From positions 1,070,001 through 1,134,000 of the forward strand of contig NZ_CP022413.2 of NCBI RefSeq assembly GCF_002222595.2: 64,000 nucleotides of DNA. The letters are read 5' to 3'. Source of the stretch: Blautia hansenii DSM 20583. Lineage in GTDB: Bacteria > Bacillota > Clostridia > Lachnospirales > Lachnospiraceae. The notes beneath the pieces are model-generated. The model was not told the DNA's origin, made no database searches, and worked only from the letters and a program-made list of their open reading frames with translations. The translations under genes and the position numbers were made by a program. Positions 36,428-44,664 of this stretch are shown piece after piece (the first letter of the stretch is position 1; the number at the start of each line of letters is the position of its first letter).

Positions 36428-37246
36428 ATGTACTGTATTTTAAAAATTTTGAACAATAATGCACTGCTTGCAAAGGTGAAGGAAGATGACAGCGAAAGAA
36501 TTTTATTGGGAAAAGGCATAGGATTTGGGAGAAAGGCAGGAGATGAATTTACGGAAATTCCGGGAGCATCGGTTTATACGCCGGTAGTTCGGGAGGAGCG
36601 AAATTCTACTATGAATGTGGTAAATACCATTGACCCTGTCTACATCGAAGCAGCAGGTAAAATTATTGAGGCAGCAGAGCAGGTTTTTGATACCATTAAA
36701 AGAGATATTTTATTGCCTTTAGCAGACCACATTGCGTTTGCGGCAAAAAGAGAGCAGGAAAAAATATTTTTATCAAATCCCTTTGTGCCCGATATTAAAA
36801 TTCTGTTTGGGAAGGAATATGCCGTTGCTTTAAAGAGCAGAGAAATCATAGAGAAAATGACAGGCTATCGCATATCTGATGATGAAGCAGGGTTTATTGC
36901 CCTTCATATTCATTCGGGTCTTTCGGATGAACAGGTATCAGATACGTTAAAGACAACGCAGATTATTGATGACTGTATTTTAATGATTGAGGAGTGTCTG
37001 GGAGATAAAATACGTCAGGACTCCTGTGCTTATATTCGTCTGATGAGCCATTTGTATTATATGGTGGTGAGAGCAAAGACAGGAGAAGCGGTGAATATAG
37101 AGCTGAATGATTTTATTCGGTGCAAATATCCAAAAGCAGGACAGATTTCTGAAGTCATTTGCCATTATATAGAAAAGAAGCTGGAGAAAAAACTGGATAA
37201 AGAGGAAGTGGGATTTCTTGCTATTCATATTCAGCGTATTATGTAA
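36428..37246 (+). CDS. BglG/LicT-family transcription antiterminator
   Basis: RNA-binding PTS-controlled antiterminator, 272 residues. The N-terminal CAT domain (residues 1-58, LKILNNNALLAKV and LLGKGIGFGRK) binds the RAT found 80 bp upstream. Two PRD domains follow (about 65-170 and 172-272) with the four expected phospho-histidine sites visible in LADHIAF, ALHIHSG, LMSHLYY and AIHIQRI. EI/HPr and an EIIB phosphorylate such sites to switch activity with sugar supply. Its gene heads the PTS block, so autoregulation and control of ptsHI-EII is the natural reading. Whether it is a LicT, GlcT or other type cannot be decided. Confidence 0.9.
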   Translation: MYCILKILNNNALLAKVKEDDSERILLGKGIGFGRKAGDEFTEIPGASVYTPVVREERNSTMNVVNTIDPVYIEAAGKIIEAAEQVFDTIKRDILLPLADHIAFAAKREQEKIFLSNPFVPDIKILFGKEYAVALKSREIIEKMTGYRISDDEAGFIALHIHSGLSDEQVSDTLKTTQIIDDCILMIEECLGDKIRQDSCAYIRLMSHLYYMVVRAKTGEAVNIELNDFIRCKYPKAGQISEVICHYIEKKLEKKLDKEEVGFLAIHIQRIM

Positions 37247-37305
37247 GAGAAAAACTCTTTTTGAGTTTTCATAAAGAATGTTTTGATTGAAAGGAGATAT
37301 TAAAA

Positions 37306-37563
37306 ATGAAAAGTTTTGAGTACACAGTAAAAGATGAGTTGGGAATTCACGCAAGACCGGCGGGAATGTTGGTAAAAGAGGCAAAGAAATACGAAAGTAA
37401 AATCACAATTACAAAAGAAGGAAAAACCGTAGATGTTACGAAGCTGATGATGCTTATGTCTTTAGCGGTAAAATGCGGACAGACCGTAGAAATTCAGGTA
37501 GAAGGAAGCGATGAGGACATTGCTTTTGAAGGAATGAAAGCGTTTTTTGAAGCAAATTTATAA
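37306..37563 (+). CDS. ptsH: phosphocarrier protein HPr, lacking Ser46
   Basis: 85-residue PTS phosphocarrier that moves phosphate from EI to EIIA. His15 is present in GIHARPAG. The regulatory helix that normally reads K-S46-I-M-G-V-M-S reads T45-K46-L-M-M-L-M-S, so the HPr kinase target serine is replaced by Lys. Phosphotransfer should work, but HPr(Ser-P)/CcpA catabolite repression could not use this copy. SD AAAGGAG precedes the ATG. It follows the antiterminator by 59 bp, with a small AAAACTC/GAGTTTT hairpin between. Confidence 0.93.
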   Translation: MKSFEYTVKDELGIHARPAGMLVKEAKKYESKITITKEGKTVDVTKLMMLMSLAVKCGQTVEIQVEGSDEDIAFEGMKAFFEANL

Positions 37564-37581
37564 GAAATGGCAGGGATAGAT

Positions 37582-39201
37582 ATGAAACATCTGAATGGCA
37601 AATCTGTATATAAAGGTGTGGCGCTGGGAAAAGTTCTGGTGCTGAAAAAAGAAGCTTATATTGTAAAACGTGTAAAAGTAGAAAATCCGGATGAGGAAGT
37701 AAAACGTGTAGAGGCTGCAAGACAAAAATCTCAGAAACAGCTTCAGAAGCTTTATGAAAAAGCCGTAAAAGAAGTGGGAGAAGCCAGCGCAGCAATTTTT
37801 GAAGTACATCAGATGATGTTGGAGGATGATGATTATAACGAGTCCATTGAAAATATTATCCGTACTCAGGAAGTAAATGCAGAATATGCAGTGGCATCTA
37901 CCGGCGATAATTTTTCAGAGATGTTCGCCAGTATGGATGATGATTATATGAGAGCAAGAGCGGCAGATATTAAAGATATTTCAGAACGTCTGGTGCGAAA
38001 TCTTTCAGGACAAAGCGGCATGGATACAGAGTTTGAAGAGCCGGTTATCGTTATGGCAGATGATTTGACACCAAGCGAGACCGTTCAGATGGATAAGGAA
38101 AAAATCCTTGCTTTTGTTACGGTACATGGTTCAACAAATTCTCATACAGCTATTCTTGCCCGTATGATGAATATTCCTGCTTTGATTGGTGTGGATATGA
38201 ATTTAGAGGAAATTCAGTCAGGTACTTGTGCAGTGGTAGACGGCTTTACAGGAGAATTTATCTTAGATCCGGATGAAAACGTGCAGGAGGCAGCGAAAGC
38301 CAAAATTGCAGCAGAAGAAGAAAAGAAAAATCTTCTGCTGAAGCTGAAGGGAAAAGAAAACGTTACAAAAAGCGGTAAAAAAATCAATATCTATGCCAAT
38401 ATCGGAAGCGTTGGAGATATGGGCTATGTGCTGGAAAACGATGCGGGAGGAATTGGACTTTTCAGAAGTGAGTTCCTTTATATCGGCAGAAATGAGCTTC
38501 CTACGGAGGAAGAACAGTTTCAGGCATATAAGCAGGCAGTGCAGAATATGGCAGGAAAGAAGGTCATTATCCGTACGTTGGATATCGGCGCAGATAAGCA
38601 GGCTGACTATCTTAATTTAGAAAAAGAAGAAAATCCGGCATTGGGATATCGTGCCATTCGTATTTGTCTGTCACAGCCGGAAATTTTCAAGGTACAGCTA
38701 AGAGCGCTTTTCAGAGCTTCCGTATACGGAACACTTTCGATTATGTATCCTATGATTACTTCTGTGGAAGAGGTCATGCGAATTAAAGAAATCGTAAAAG
38801 AAGTGAAGGCAGAACTGAAAGCTTCCGATACACCATATAAAGATGTGGAAGAAGGAATTATGATTGAAACACCGGCAGCAGCAATGATTAGTGATGAGCT
38901 GGCAGAGCTGGTAGATTTCTTCAGCATCGGAACAAATGATTTGACACAGTATACTCTTGCTATTGACCGTCAGAATGAGAAATTAGAGGAGTTTTATAAT
39001 CCGCACCATAAAGCGATTTTAAAAATGATTAAAATGGTAGTGGACAATGCTCATGCAGCAGGAAAATGGGCAGGAATTTGCGGAGAGCTGGGAGCAGATA
39101 CAGAACTGACAGAAACCTTTGTAAATATGGGAGTGGACGAGCTTTCCGTAGCACCATCCATGATTTTAAAGCTTAGAAAGATTGTTCGGGAAATGGAATA
39201 G
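37582..39201 (+). CDS. ptsI: PTS enzyme I (phosphoenolpyruvate-protein phosphotransferase)
   Basis: Cytoplasmic EI that autophosphorylates from PEP and feeds HPr; 539 residues from ATG 37582. That start has AGGGA six bases ahead and gives the usual MKxLxGKxV N-terminus; the in-frame ATG at 37567 has no SD. The phospho-His is H188 in STNSHTAILARMM, and the PEP-binding barrel shows GIGLFRSEFLY near residue 294, ALGYRAIRICL near 355 and the C-terminal GICGELGAD near 496. It is 18 bp after ptsH. Confidence 0.96.
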   Translation: MKHLNGKSVYKGVALGKVLVLKKEAYIVKRVKVENPDEEVKRVEAARQKSQKQLQKLYEKAVKEVGEASAAIFEVHQMMLEDDDYNESIENIIRTQEVNAEYAVASTGDNFSEMFASMDDDYMRARAADIKDISERLVRNLSGQSGMDTEFEEPVIVMADDLTPSETVQMDKEKILAFVTVHGSTNSHTAILARMMNIPALIGVDMNLEEIQSGTCAVVDGFTGEFILDPDENVQEAAKAKIAAEEEKKNLLLKLKGKENVTKSGKKINIYANIGSVGDMGYVLENDAGGIGLFRSEFLYIGRNELPTEEEQFQAYKQAVQNMAGKKVIIRTLDIGADKQADYLNLEKEENPALGYRAIRICLSQPEIFKVQLRALFRASVYGTLSIMYPMITSVEEVMRIKEIVKEVKAELKASDTPYKDVEEGIMIETPAAAMISDELAELVDFFSIGTNDLTQYTLAIDRQNEKLEEFYNPHHKAILKMIKMVVDNAHAAGKWAGICGELGADTELTETFVNMGVDELSVAPSMILKLRKIVREME

Positions 39202-39205
39202 AGAA

Positions 39206-40246
39206 ATGAATTACATAAAAAAACATAAAAGAGCAGCATTGCTTATCGGAATTATGATAATTTTTCTTGCGGCATTTTTTGCATGGCAGAGGAAGATTAC
39301 CTTATCCAATACCCTTTCCGGAAAACTGGAGGACAGTCCCAGAAAGGAAGCTGCGGTAGAAAGTGACTTTTATTCCAATCAGCTTACCAAGAAGGAGTAT
39401 GAGGTCTACCTCTTTTTAAAAGAAAATATAGAGAGTTTAAAAGGCGGTGTACTGACGCTTCCTCAGCCGGTAAACGGAAAAGAATACCAGAGAATTGTCA
39501 CTGCGCTGGAATGTGAAGGGAAAAATTATTTTTATGGTTTCGTAGAAATTCCCATGACAGAAGATGAAGTGTATGTACAGTATGAGGATAAGGACTTAAA
39601 TCGGATTACGGAGAATGAAATTTCCAAAGTGATTTTATTCCTATCCTGTGCAGAAGGAATTGAAATTCAGGCAGCCTTTGCCCAGGATGGAACGATATCA
39701 AATCTCAATGAAATCAGAGACGGACTGGCAGTGAACAATGAAAGCAAGGTTGACGAGATTAACAGAAGACTTGAAAATACAGAGCAGATTTTAGATGAGG
39801 TTATTGCAGGAATACCAAAAGACAGCGGTGAGAAAAGTACCGTAGATTACTTTTTAGACTGGATGAAGGACAGTTTAAAGCCCACAGACAGCATGGAAAC
39901 CGCAGGAGAAAAAGTATCTCATATCGGAGAGCTGTTGGACAAATATTACATTACAAATCATACGGCAGCAGTTCTTGAGGGAAAGGCAACTGCCTTGGGA
40001 TATGCGAAAATTCTGGCAGAGCTTTGTAACAGAGCAGGAATGGAAGCTCACATTGTAGCAGGAACCTGGCAAGGCGGCTGGGTACAGGAGGAAAGCTATG
40101 TATTTTGTGCAGTTTCTATGAATGGACAGACTGTTTATGTAGATGCCAGCGGTATGAAGTCTGGTTCTCTTGCAGGAGAACGCTATCTCACAGAGGAAGA
40201 AGCCTTTAATCATTTAAAGACAGCAGATTATTTTTCATATAAGTAG
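39206..40246 (+). CDS. membrane-anchored degenerate transglutaminase-like protein
   Basis: 346 residues, unknown function. A basic N-terminus and one membrane helix (about residues 9-27, AALLIGIMIIFLAAFF) anchor an extracytoplasmic domain. The C-terminal part (about 245-335: LEGKATALGYAKILAELCNR, AHIVAGTW, VYVDAS) follows the transglutaminase-core pattern, but the catalytic Cys before GYA is absent (ATALGYA) and the usual HAWN is replaced, so it is probably not an enzyme. It sits four bases after ptsI inside the PTS block, with weak SD. A sugar-binding or structural role is possible but unsupported. Confidence 0.7.
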   Translation: MNYIKKHKRAALLIGIMIIFLAAFFAWQRKITLSNTLSGKLEDSPRKEAAVESDFYSNQLTKKEYEVYLFLKENIESLKGGVLTLPQPVNGKEYQRIVTALECEGKNYFYGFVEIPMTEDEVYVQYEDKDLNRITENEISKVILFLSCAEGIEIQAAFAQDGTISNLNEIRDGLAVNNESKVDEINRRLENTEQILDEVIAGIPKDSGEKSTVDYFLDWMKDSLKPTDSMETAGEKVSHIGELLDKYYITNHTAAVLEGKATALGYAKILAELCNRAGMEAHIVAGTWQGGWVQEESYVFCAVSMNGQTVYVDASGMKSGSLAGERYLTEEEAFNHLKTADYFSYK

Positions 40247-40255
40247 GAGGAAAAC

Positions 40256-40744
40256 ATGTTTAATTTTTTTAAGAAAAAACAGGACAACACGTTCTTTTTA
40301 GGAGCGCCGGTAAAGGGAAAAGCCGTAGATTTAAAAGAAGTAAATGACCCGACCTTCAGCACAGGTATGTTGGGACAGGGTGTGGCAATTATCCCTTCCG
40401 AAGGTAAAATTTACGCTCCGGCTGACGGAGAAATCGCAATGGTATTTGATACACTTCATGCAGTCAGCATGACAGCAGATAACGGCGTGGAAATTTTAGT
40501 TCATGTAGGGCTTGATACCGTAGAATTAAAAGGCGAAGGCTTTGAAGGTCATGTAAAGGCAGGGGACAAGGTGAAAAAAGGCGATTTGCTTTTGACTGTG
40601 GATTTAGATGCAGTAAAAGAAGCCGGCTATGACACCATTACACCAATGCTGGTATGCAACACAGATGATTACGCCGCAGTAGAAGGAATTTTCGGTAAAG
40701 ACGTAATGCCAAAGGATGATGTGGTAAGCATCAAAATGAAATAA
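40256..40744 (+). CDS. crr: PTS EIIA component, glucose family
   Basis: 162-residue cytoplasmic EIIA-Glc domain. Both active-site histidines are visible in the usual arrangement: DTLHAVSM and then EILVHVGLDTVELKG, with the latter His phosphorylated by HPr. It supplies the downstream EIIBC, which has no A domain. SD AGGAGG precedes the ATG 10 bp after the transglutaminase-like gene. Confidence 0.94.
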   Translation: MFNFFKKKQDNTFFLGAPVKGKAVDLKEVNDPTFSTGMLGQGVAIIPSEGKIYAPADGEIAMVFDTLHAVSMTADNGVEILVHVGLDTVELKGEGFEGHVKAGDKVKKGDLLLTVDLDAVKEAGYDTITPMLVCNTDDYAAVEGIFGKDVMPKDDVVSIKMK

Positions 40745-40749
40745 TAAGG

Positions 40750-40779
40750 TATTTTACACCGGCTTTTCCGGTCTAAAAT
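40750..40779 (+). promoter_or_regulatory. hairpin between EIIA and EIIBC genes
   Basis: ATTTTA-CA-CCGG and CCGG-TC-TAAAAT form a compact stem without a T-run. It may adjust message stability or the EIIA:EIIBC ratio; no RAT-like motif was found in this 120-bp gap. Confidence 0.4.
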
Positions 40780-40863
40780 AAAATGATGGCGGCACGTTTT
40801 ATGCGGGTTTCCATTGTAGGATAAAAGGGATTAAAACAGGAAAAAGAAGGAGGATTTTTTATT

Positions 40864-42306
40864 ATGATGAGATATCTTCAAAGATTAGGAAAATCCCTGA
40901 TGCTTCCGGTTGCATGTCTTCCGGTTGCGGCTATTTTGCAGGGTATTGGATATTGGATTGACCCTACCGGCTGGGGCGCTAACAATGTAATTGCTGCTTT
41001 CTTATTAAAGGGCGGCGGATGTTTAATTGACCAGATGCCAATTCTGTTTGCGATTGGTGTTGCTGTTGGTATGTCTGATGACAACGACGGTACTGCAGGT
41101 CTTGCAGGTCTTGTTTCATGGATTATGACAACAACTCTGCTTTCTACTGATGTTGTAGCTATGCTTACACAGACAGCAGTAGAAAAAGTAGACCCTGCTT
41201 TTGCAAAAACACAGACACAGTTTATCGGTATTTTATGTGGTCTTATTGCAGCAGCATGCTATAATAAGTTTAAAAACACAAAATTACCGGATGCGTTCTC
41301 ATTCTTTAGTGGTAAAAGATGTGTTGCCATTGTTACAGCAGGCGCATCCCTGATTTCCAGCTTGGTACTGTTCTTTGTATGGCCAATCGTTTACAATGTA
41401 TTGATTACACTTGGTAAATTCATTATGGGCTTAGGTCCAATCGGTGCAGGTATTTACGGTTTCTTCAACCGTCTGTTAATCCCATTCGGTCTGCACCACG
41501 CATTGAACTCTGTATTCTGGTTTGACGTTGCAGGTATTGACGATATTGCAAAATTCTGGGGTAATGCAACCGGTGGTGTGTTAGGTGAAACAGGTATGTA
41601 CATGTCCGGTTTCTTCCCGGTAATGATGTTCGGTCTTCCGGCAGCAGCTCTGGCTATGTACCATACAGCGAAATCTACAAAGAAAAAAGTTGCAGCAGGT
41701 CTTTTAATGTCCGCAGCAGTTGCTTCTTTCTTAAACGGTGTTACAGAACCTCTGGAATTCTCATTTATGATCCTTGCACCGGCATTATATGCAGTACATG
41801 CTTTATTAACAGGTATTTCTATGGCAGTTGTAGCAGCCCTTCCTGTGCGTGCGGGATTTAACTTCAGTGCAGGTTTGATTGACTGGATACTTAGCTTTAA
41901 GGCTCCATTTGCACAGAACCCACTGTTGTTAATTCCAATCGGTCTGGTTGTTGGCGCTATCTACTATGTAGTATTCAGATTTGTAATTGTAAAATTCAAT
42001 ATGAAGACACCTGGTAGAGAAGACGATGATATTGATGAAACAAAAGTAGAGCTTGCAAACGATGACTTCACAGGCATTGCAAAAATCGTTCTGGAAGGTG
42101 TTGGCGGAGCTGCTAACGTTACATCTATCGACAACTGTATCACAAGACTTCGTCTTGAAATCAAAGATTACACATTAGTAGATGAAAAGAAAATCAAATC
42201 TGCAGGTGTAGCAGGTATTATCAGACCAAGCAAAACTGCTGTTCAGGTTATTGTCGGAACAAAAGTACAGTTTGTAGCTGATGAATTCAAAAAACTTTGT
42301 AAATAA
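40864..42306 (+). CDS. PTS EIIBC, glucose/N-acetylglucosamine family
   Basis: Sugar permease of 480 residues. An EIIC domain (about residues 1-385, some ten helices, with MLPVACLPVAAIL at the N-terminus, IPFGLHHALNSVFWFD near 203 and FLNGVTEPLEFSF near 295) is followed by an acidic linker and an EIIB domain (about 400-480) with the phospho-Cys in SIDNCITRLRL. The GLHHALN motif and overall order fit the NagE-like branch, so GlcNAc or glucose are the likely substrates, which would suit an organism that trims mucin glycans. Specificity is inferred. SD AAGGAGGA precedes tandem ATGs. Confidence 0.9.
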   Translation: MMRYLQRLGKSLMLPVACLPVAAILQGIGYWIDPTGWGANNVIAAFLLKGGGCLIDQMPILFAIGVAVGMSDDNDGTAGLAGLVSWIMTTTLLSTDVVAMLTQTAVEKVDPAFAKTQTQFIGILCGLIAAACYNKFKNTKLPDAFSFFSGKRCVAIVTAGASLISSLVLFFVWPIVYNVLITLGKFIMGLGPIGAGIYGFFNRLLIPFGLHHALNSVFWFDVAGIDDIAKFWGNATGGVLGETGMYMSGFFPVMMFGLPAAALAMYHTAKSTKKKVAAGLLMSAAVASFLNGVTEPLEFSFMILAPALYAVHALLTGISMAVVAALPVRAGFNFSAGLIDWILSFKAPFAQNPLLLIPIGLVVGAIYYVVFRFVIVKFNMKTPGREDDDIDETKVELANDDFTGIAKIVLEGVGGAANVTSIDNCITRLRLEIKDYTLVDEKKIKSAGVAGIIRPSKTAVQVIVGTKVQFVADEFKKLCK

Positions 42307-42338
42307 ACAAAGGAAGTTCTAATCCCTTTTAAGATATT

Positions 42339-42390
42339 GGGTTACTGTTTTGGGCGTGCGCTTTGGAACAGTAGCCCATTTTCTTTCTTT
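42339..42390 (+). terminator. terminator after the PTS operon
   Basis: GGGTTACTGTT and AACAGTAGCCC form an 11-bp stem with a 17-base loop, followed by ATTTTCTTTCTTTT. Confidence 0.75.
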
Positions 42391-42398
42391 TCTGCGCC

Positions 42399-42468
42399 GC
42401 ATAGTGATGTTTTTCCAGCCAAACTCGTGCAAATGCACTCAAACACGGCTTTCAAAACATCGCTATGC
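42399..42468. repeat. 70-bp inverted-repeat element
   Basis: GCATAGTGATGTTTT (42399-42413) and AAAACATCGCTATGC (42454-42468) are 15-bp arms with one G-U. The 40-base interior has further symmetry (GCC...GGC and GTGCAAATGCAC). It has no T-run and no ORF. It could be a dispersed intergenic repeat or a structured RNA between the PTS terminator and cutC. Confidence 0.45.
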
Positions 42469-42579
42469 TCAAAAAACTGTGAAAATGTTCCAAATTATTT
42501 TCCAATAGAATAACTTTGTATATATTTTGTAGAATGAAAAGAGTAAGATAAAAAGGAAAAATGAGAGGAGGAATGTAAA

Positions 42580-43317
42580 ATGTTAGAGGTTTGTGTAGAT
42601 AGTGTGGAGTCTGCCATTGCTGCTTTTGAGGGCGGTGCGGACAGGATTGAGTTATGCGGTGATTTGCCGGTAGGAGGGGTAACGCCTTCGGAAGTGTTAT
42701 TTCGTATGATTAGAAAGTATACGGATTTGAAAATACGTGTGCTTTTGCGTCCTCGTTTCGGAGATTTTTGTTACAGCGGTTATGAGCTGGAAATGATGAG
42801 GGAAGAAGTGCAGAAATTTGCAGAACTGGGAGCAGAGGGAATTGTCACAGGTGTTTTAACACCAGAGGGAAATCTGGACACAGAGCAGATGGAAGGGTTA
42901 ATAAGCTGTGCGGGAAAGGCAGACGTAGCCCTTCACAGAGCCTTTGACGTGTGTAAAAATCCCTTCAAAACCATGGAGGATGCCATTTCATTGGGAATAA
43001 AAACCATTCTTACCAGTGGACAGAAAAATTCCGCATGGGAGGGCAGAGCGCTTTTAAAGGAGTTGCAGGCGAAGAGCAAAGACAGAATTGAAATTCTGGC
43101 AGGGGCAGGAGTTGACGCAGATATTATTGAAAAATTATATAAAGAAACGGGTATTACTTCTTATCATTTGTCAGGAAAAATTAAAAAGGAAAGTAAAATG
43201 GAGTTTCGCAATCCGCAGGTTTCCATGGGACTTCCGGGATTTAGCGAGTACGAAATCTGGCAGACATCCAAAGAAAACGTAGAAAATGCCAGAATGGTTT
43301 TAGATAAGTTTTTTTAA
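42580..43317 (+). CDS. cutC: CutC family protein
   Basis: 245-residue TIM-barrel protein named for copper homeostasis in E. coli, although a direct copper role is disputed. Family motifs: LEVCVDSVESAIAAFEGGADRIELC at the N-terminus, VLLRPRFGDFCYSG near residue 48, ALHRAFDV near 125, and ILTSGQKNSAWEG near 145. SD GAGGAGG precedes the ATG. It stands alone and is not linked to the csoR-copA locus 11 kb away, which gives no support for a copper function here. Confidence 0.9.
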   Translation: MLEVCVDSVESAIAAFEGGADRIELCGDLPVGGVTPSEVLFRMIRKYTDLKIRVLLRPRFGDFCYSGYELEMMREEVQKFAELGAEGIVTGVLTPEGNLDTEQMEGLISCAGKADVALHRAFDVCKNPFKTMEDAISLGIKTILTSGQKNSAWEGRALLKELQAKSKDRIEILAGAGVDADIIEKLYKETGITSYHLSGKIKKESKMEFRNPQVSMGLPGFSEYEIWQTSKENVENARMVLDKFF

Positions 43318-43320
43318 GTA

Positions 43321-43388
43321 CCACTTACCATGAGCAGAAAGCCACTTACCTGATAAATATAGATTTTTTTAAAGAGCTCTTATATAAT
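43321..43388 (+). promoter_or_regulatory. LytTR direct repeats and activator-type promoter
   Basis: CCACTTACC occurs at 43321-43329 and again at 43342-43350, identical and exactly 21 bp (two helical turns) apart. A consensus TATAAT follows at 43383-43388 with no good -35 at the proper distance. This is the layout of LytTR-activated promoters and points to positive autoregulation of the next two genes. Confidence 0.75.
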
Positions 43389-43413
43389 GAAACCATAGAA
43401 AAGAGGTGAACAA

Positions 43414-43866
43414 ATGAAGGTATCCTTGAAGCTGATTTCTGACACTGAGCAGGAGGAAGCAAAGCTTTATGTACACGAAGAAACGGACAATATCAAGCGA
43501 CTGGAAAGATATATTTCAGAGGACGGATTTTATCCCGGTTATTTATTGTGTCAGAAGGAAAAGGCGCAAATTCCTGTAAAGCTGGATGTGATTTACTATA
43601 TTGAAACGATACAGGAAATTCAGTATGTGCATACGGAAAAAGAAGTTTATAAGGTAAAGCAAAGATTGTATGAGTTAGAGAGAATGTTGCCTTATTATTT
43701 TATGCGGGTTTCCAAATCAGCAATTTTAAATCTGAACGGAGTAAAAACGTATAAACCTTTTTCCGGAGGAATTATGCTGGCGGAGTTTGAGAACGGAGAC
43801 GGTACCTACATTTCCAGAAAATATGTAAAAGAGCTTAGAAATAAAGTTAGGGAGGGATTATTATGA
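43414..43866 (+). CDS. LytTR-domain transcriptional regulator
   Basis: 150-residue DNA-binding protein without a receiver domain. An N-terminal segment of about 50 residues is followed by the LytTR domain (about 55-148; VIYYIETIQEIQYVHTEKEVY, FMRVSKSAILNLNGVKTY and ISRKYVKELRNKV). It overlaps the downstream membrane-protein gene by four bases (ATGA). Such LytTR plus membrane-protein pairs (for example HdrRM and BrsRM of Streptococcus mutans) are known as LytTR regulatory systems, where the membrane partner restrains the regulator. SD AAGAGGTGA precedes the ATG. Targets are unknown apart from the likely own promoter. Confidence 0.9.
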   Translation: MKVSLKLISDTEQEEAKLYVHEETDNIKRLERYISEDGFYPGYLLCQKEKAQIPVKLDVIYYIETIQEIQYVHTEKEVYKVKQRLYELERMLPYYFMRVSKSAILNLNGVKTYKPFSGGIMLAEFENGDGTYISRKYVKELRNKVREGLL

Positions 43867-44525
43867 AGCGATTGTCGGAGAATGGGCAGGATATCATAAA
43901 ACACGGTGCGTTTATGGGATGCGTCATGTTTATTTTAACAACGGTGTATTTGGGAATACAGAAGGATAAGGAATTTGCTTTATCGGTACTGCCATATTTG
44001 GGACTGTTTCTTGTGGGCTATGTACTGATAGGAATGTTCTTTTTCTTTATCTATTACAGAAGAGAACGGGAACAAAAAGACGGATTTTTGAAATATTGTA
44101 TGAAAGGGATTTCCGGTATTTATTGGCTGGACCACGTTTTTATTCTGTTGCTTGGAATTGGAGCGTTGTTGTCGGACCAGACACCTATCCGTATGATTTT
44201 ACTTCTTGATGCAGGGGTGATGATAGGATTTCTTATTTTGGATTATGTCTATATTTCCAAATGTGCAGATGAATTCAATCACACCTTTAAACCTAAAAGA
44301 GTGATGTTGGTGGATTTAGATGAGTGTCCTAAAAGCGTAGAGGCATTTTGCATTGAAATTGAGCGATACTGTATTAAAAATGGAAGAAGCCTGAAATTTG
44401 TTAAAAGAGAGAAACCGGCAGAAATCTATATGGATAATGAACATTATATGGTAGAGCTGGACTCTTTTTATCAAAGATTTGGACCGATGTATGCACTGAA
44501 ATTTATTCAGATAAAGGACAGATAA
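43863..44525 (+). CDS. DUF3021 membrane protein, probable LytTR partner
   Basis: 220-residue protein with four predicted membrane helices in residues 10-135 (GCVMFILTTVYLGI, LPYLGLFLVGYVLIGMFFFFI, WLDHVFILLLGIGALL and MILLLDAGVMIGFLILDYVYI) and a soluble C-terminal domain of about 80 residues. This architecture and the overlap with a LytTR gene match the DUF3021 family. By analogy it would hold the regulator inactive at the membrane until a signal arrives; that is inference. It ends at a terminator, so the pair forms a two-gene operon. Confidence 0.85.
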   Translation: MKRLSENGQDIIKHGAFMGCVMFILTTVYLGIQKDKEFALSVLPYLGLFLVGYVLIGMFFFFIYYRREREQKDGFLKYCMKGISGIYWLDHVFILLLGIGALLSDQTPIRMILLLDAGVMIGFLILDYVYISKCADEFNHTFKPKRVMLVDLDECPKSVEAFCIEIERYCIKNGRSLKFVKREKPAEIYMDNEHYMVELDSFYQRFGPMYALKFIQIKDR

Positions 44526-44537
44526 GAAAATAAATCG

Positions 44538-44587
44538 GAGTTTTCATATAAAGCAGATTTGTTTTGTATGAAAACTCTTTTTTCTTT
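44538..44587 (+). terminator. terminator after the LytTR/DUF3021 operon
   Basis: GAGTTTTCATA pairs with TATGAAAACTC around an 18-base loop, followed by TTTTTTCTTTTT. Confidence 0.85.
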
Positions 44588-44596
44588 TTGAGGAAA

Positions 44597-44625
44597 TTGC
44601 GCCATAAGCAAAAACAAATTATAAT
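44597..44625 (+). promoter_or_regulatory. promoter of the two-component/ABC operon
   Basis: TTGCGC (44597-44602), 17-bp spacer, TATAAT (44620-44625), about 40 bp before the response-regulator ATG. Confidence 0.6.
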
Positions 44626-44664
44626 AAAGGAAACAAAGTTCAGATTGAAAAGAGAGGAAGCAGC

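Noticed and set aside
42580-43317. CutC as part of the copper system
   Set aside because: The gene is 11 kb from csoR-copA, has no CsoR-like box, and the copper role of the family is disputed.
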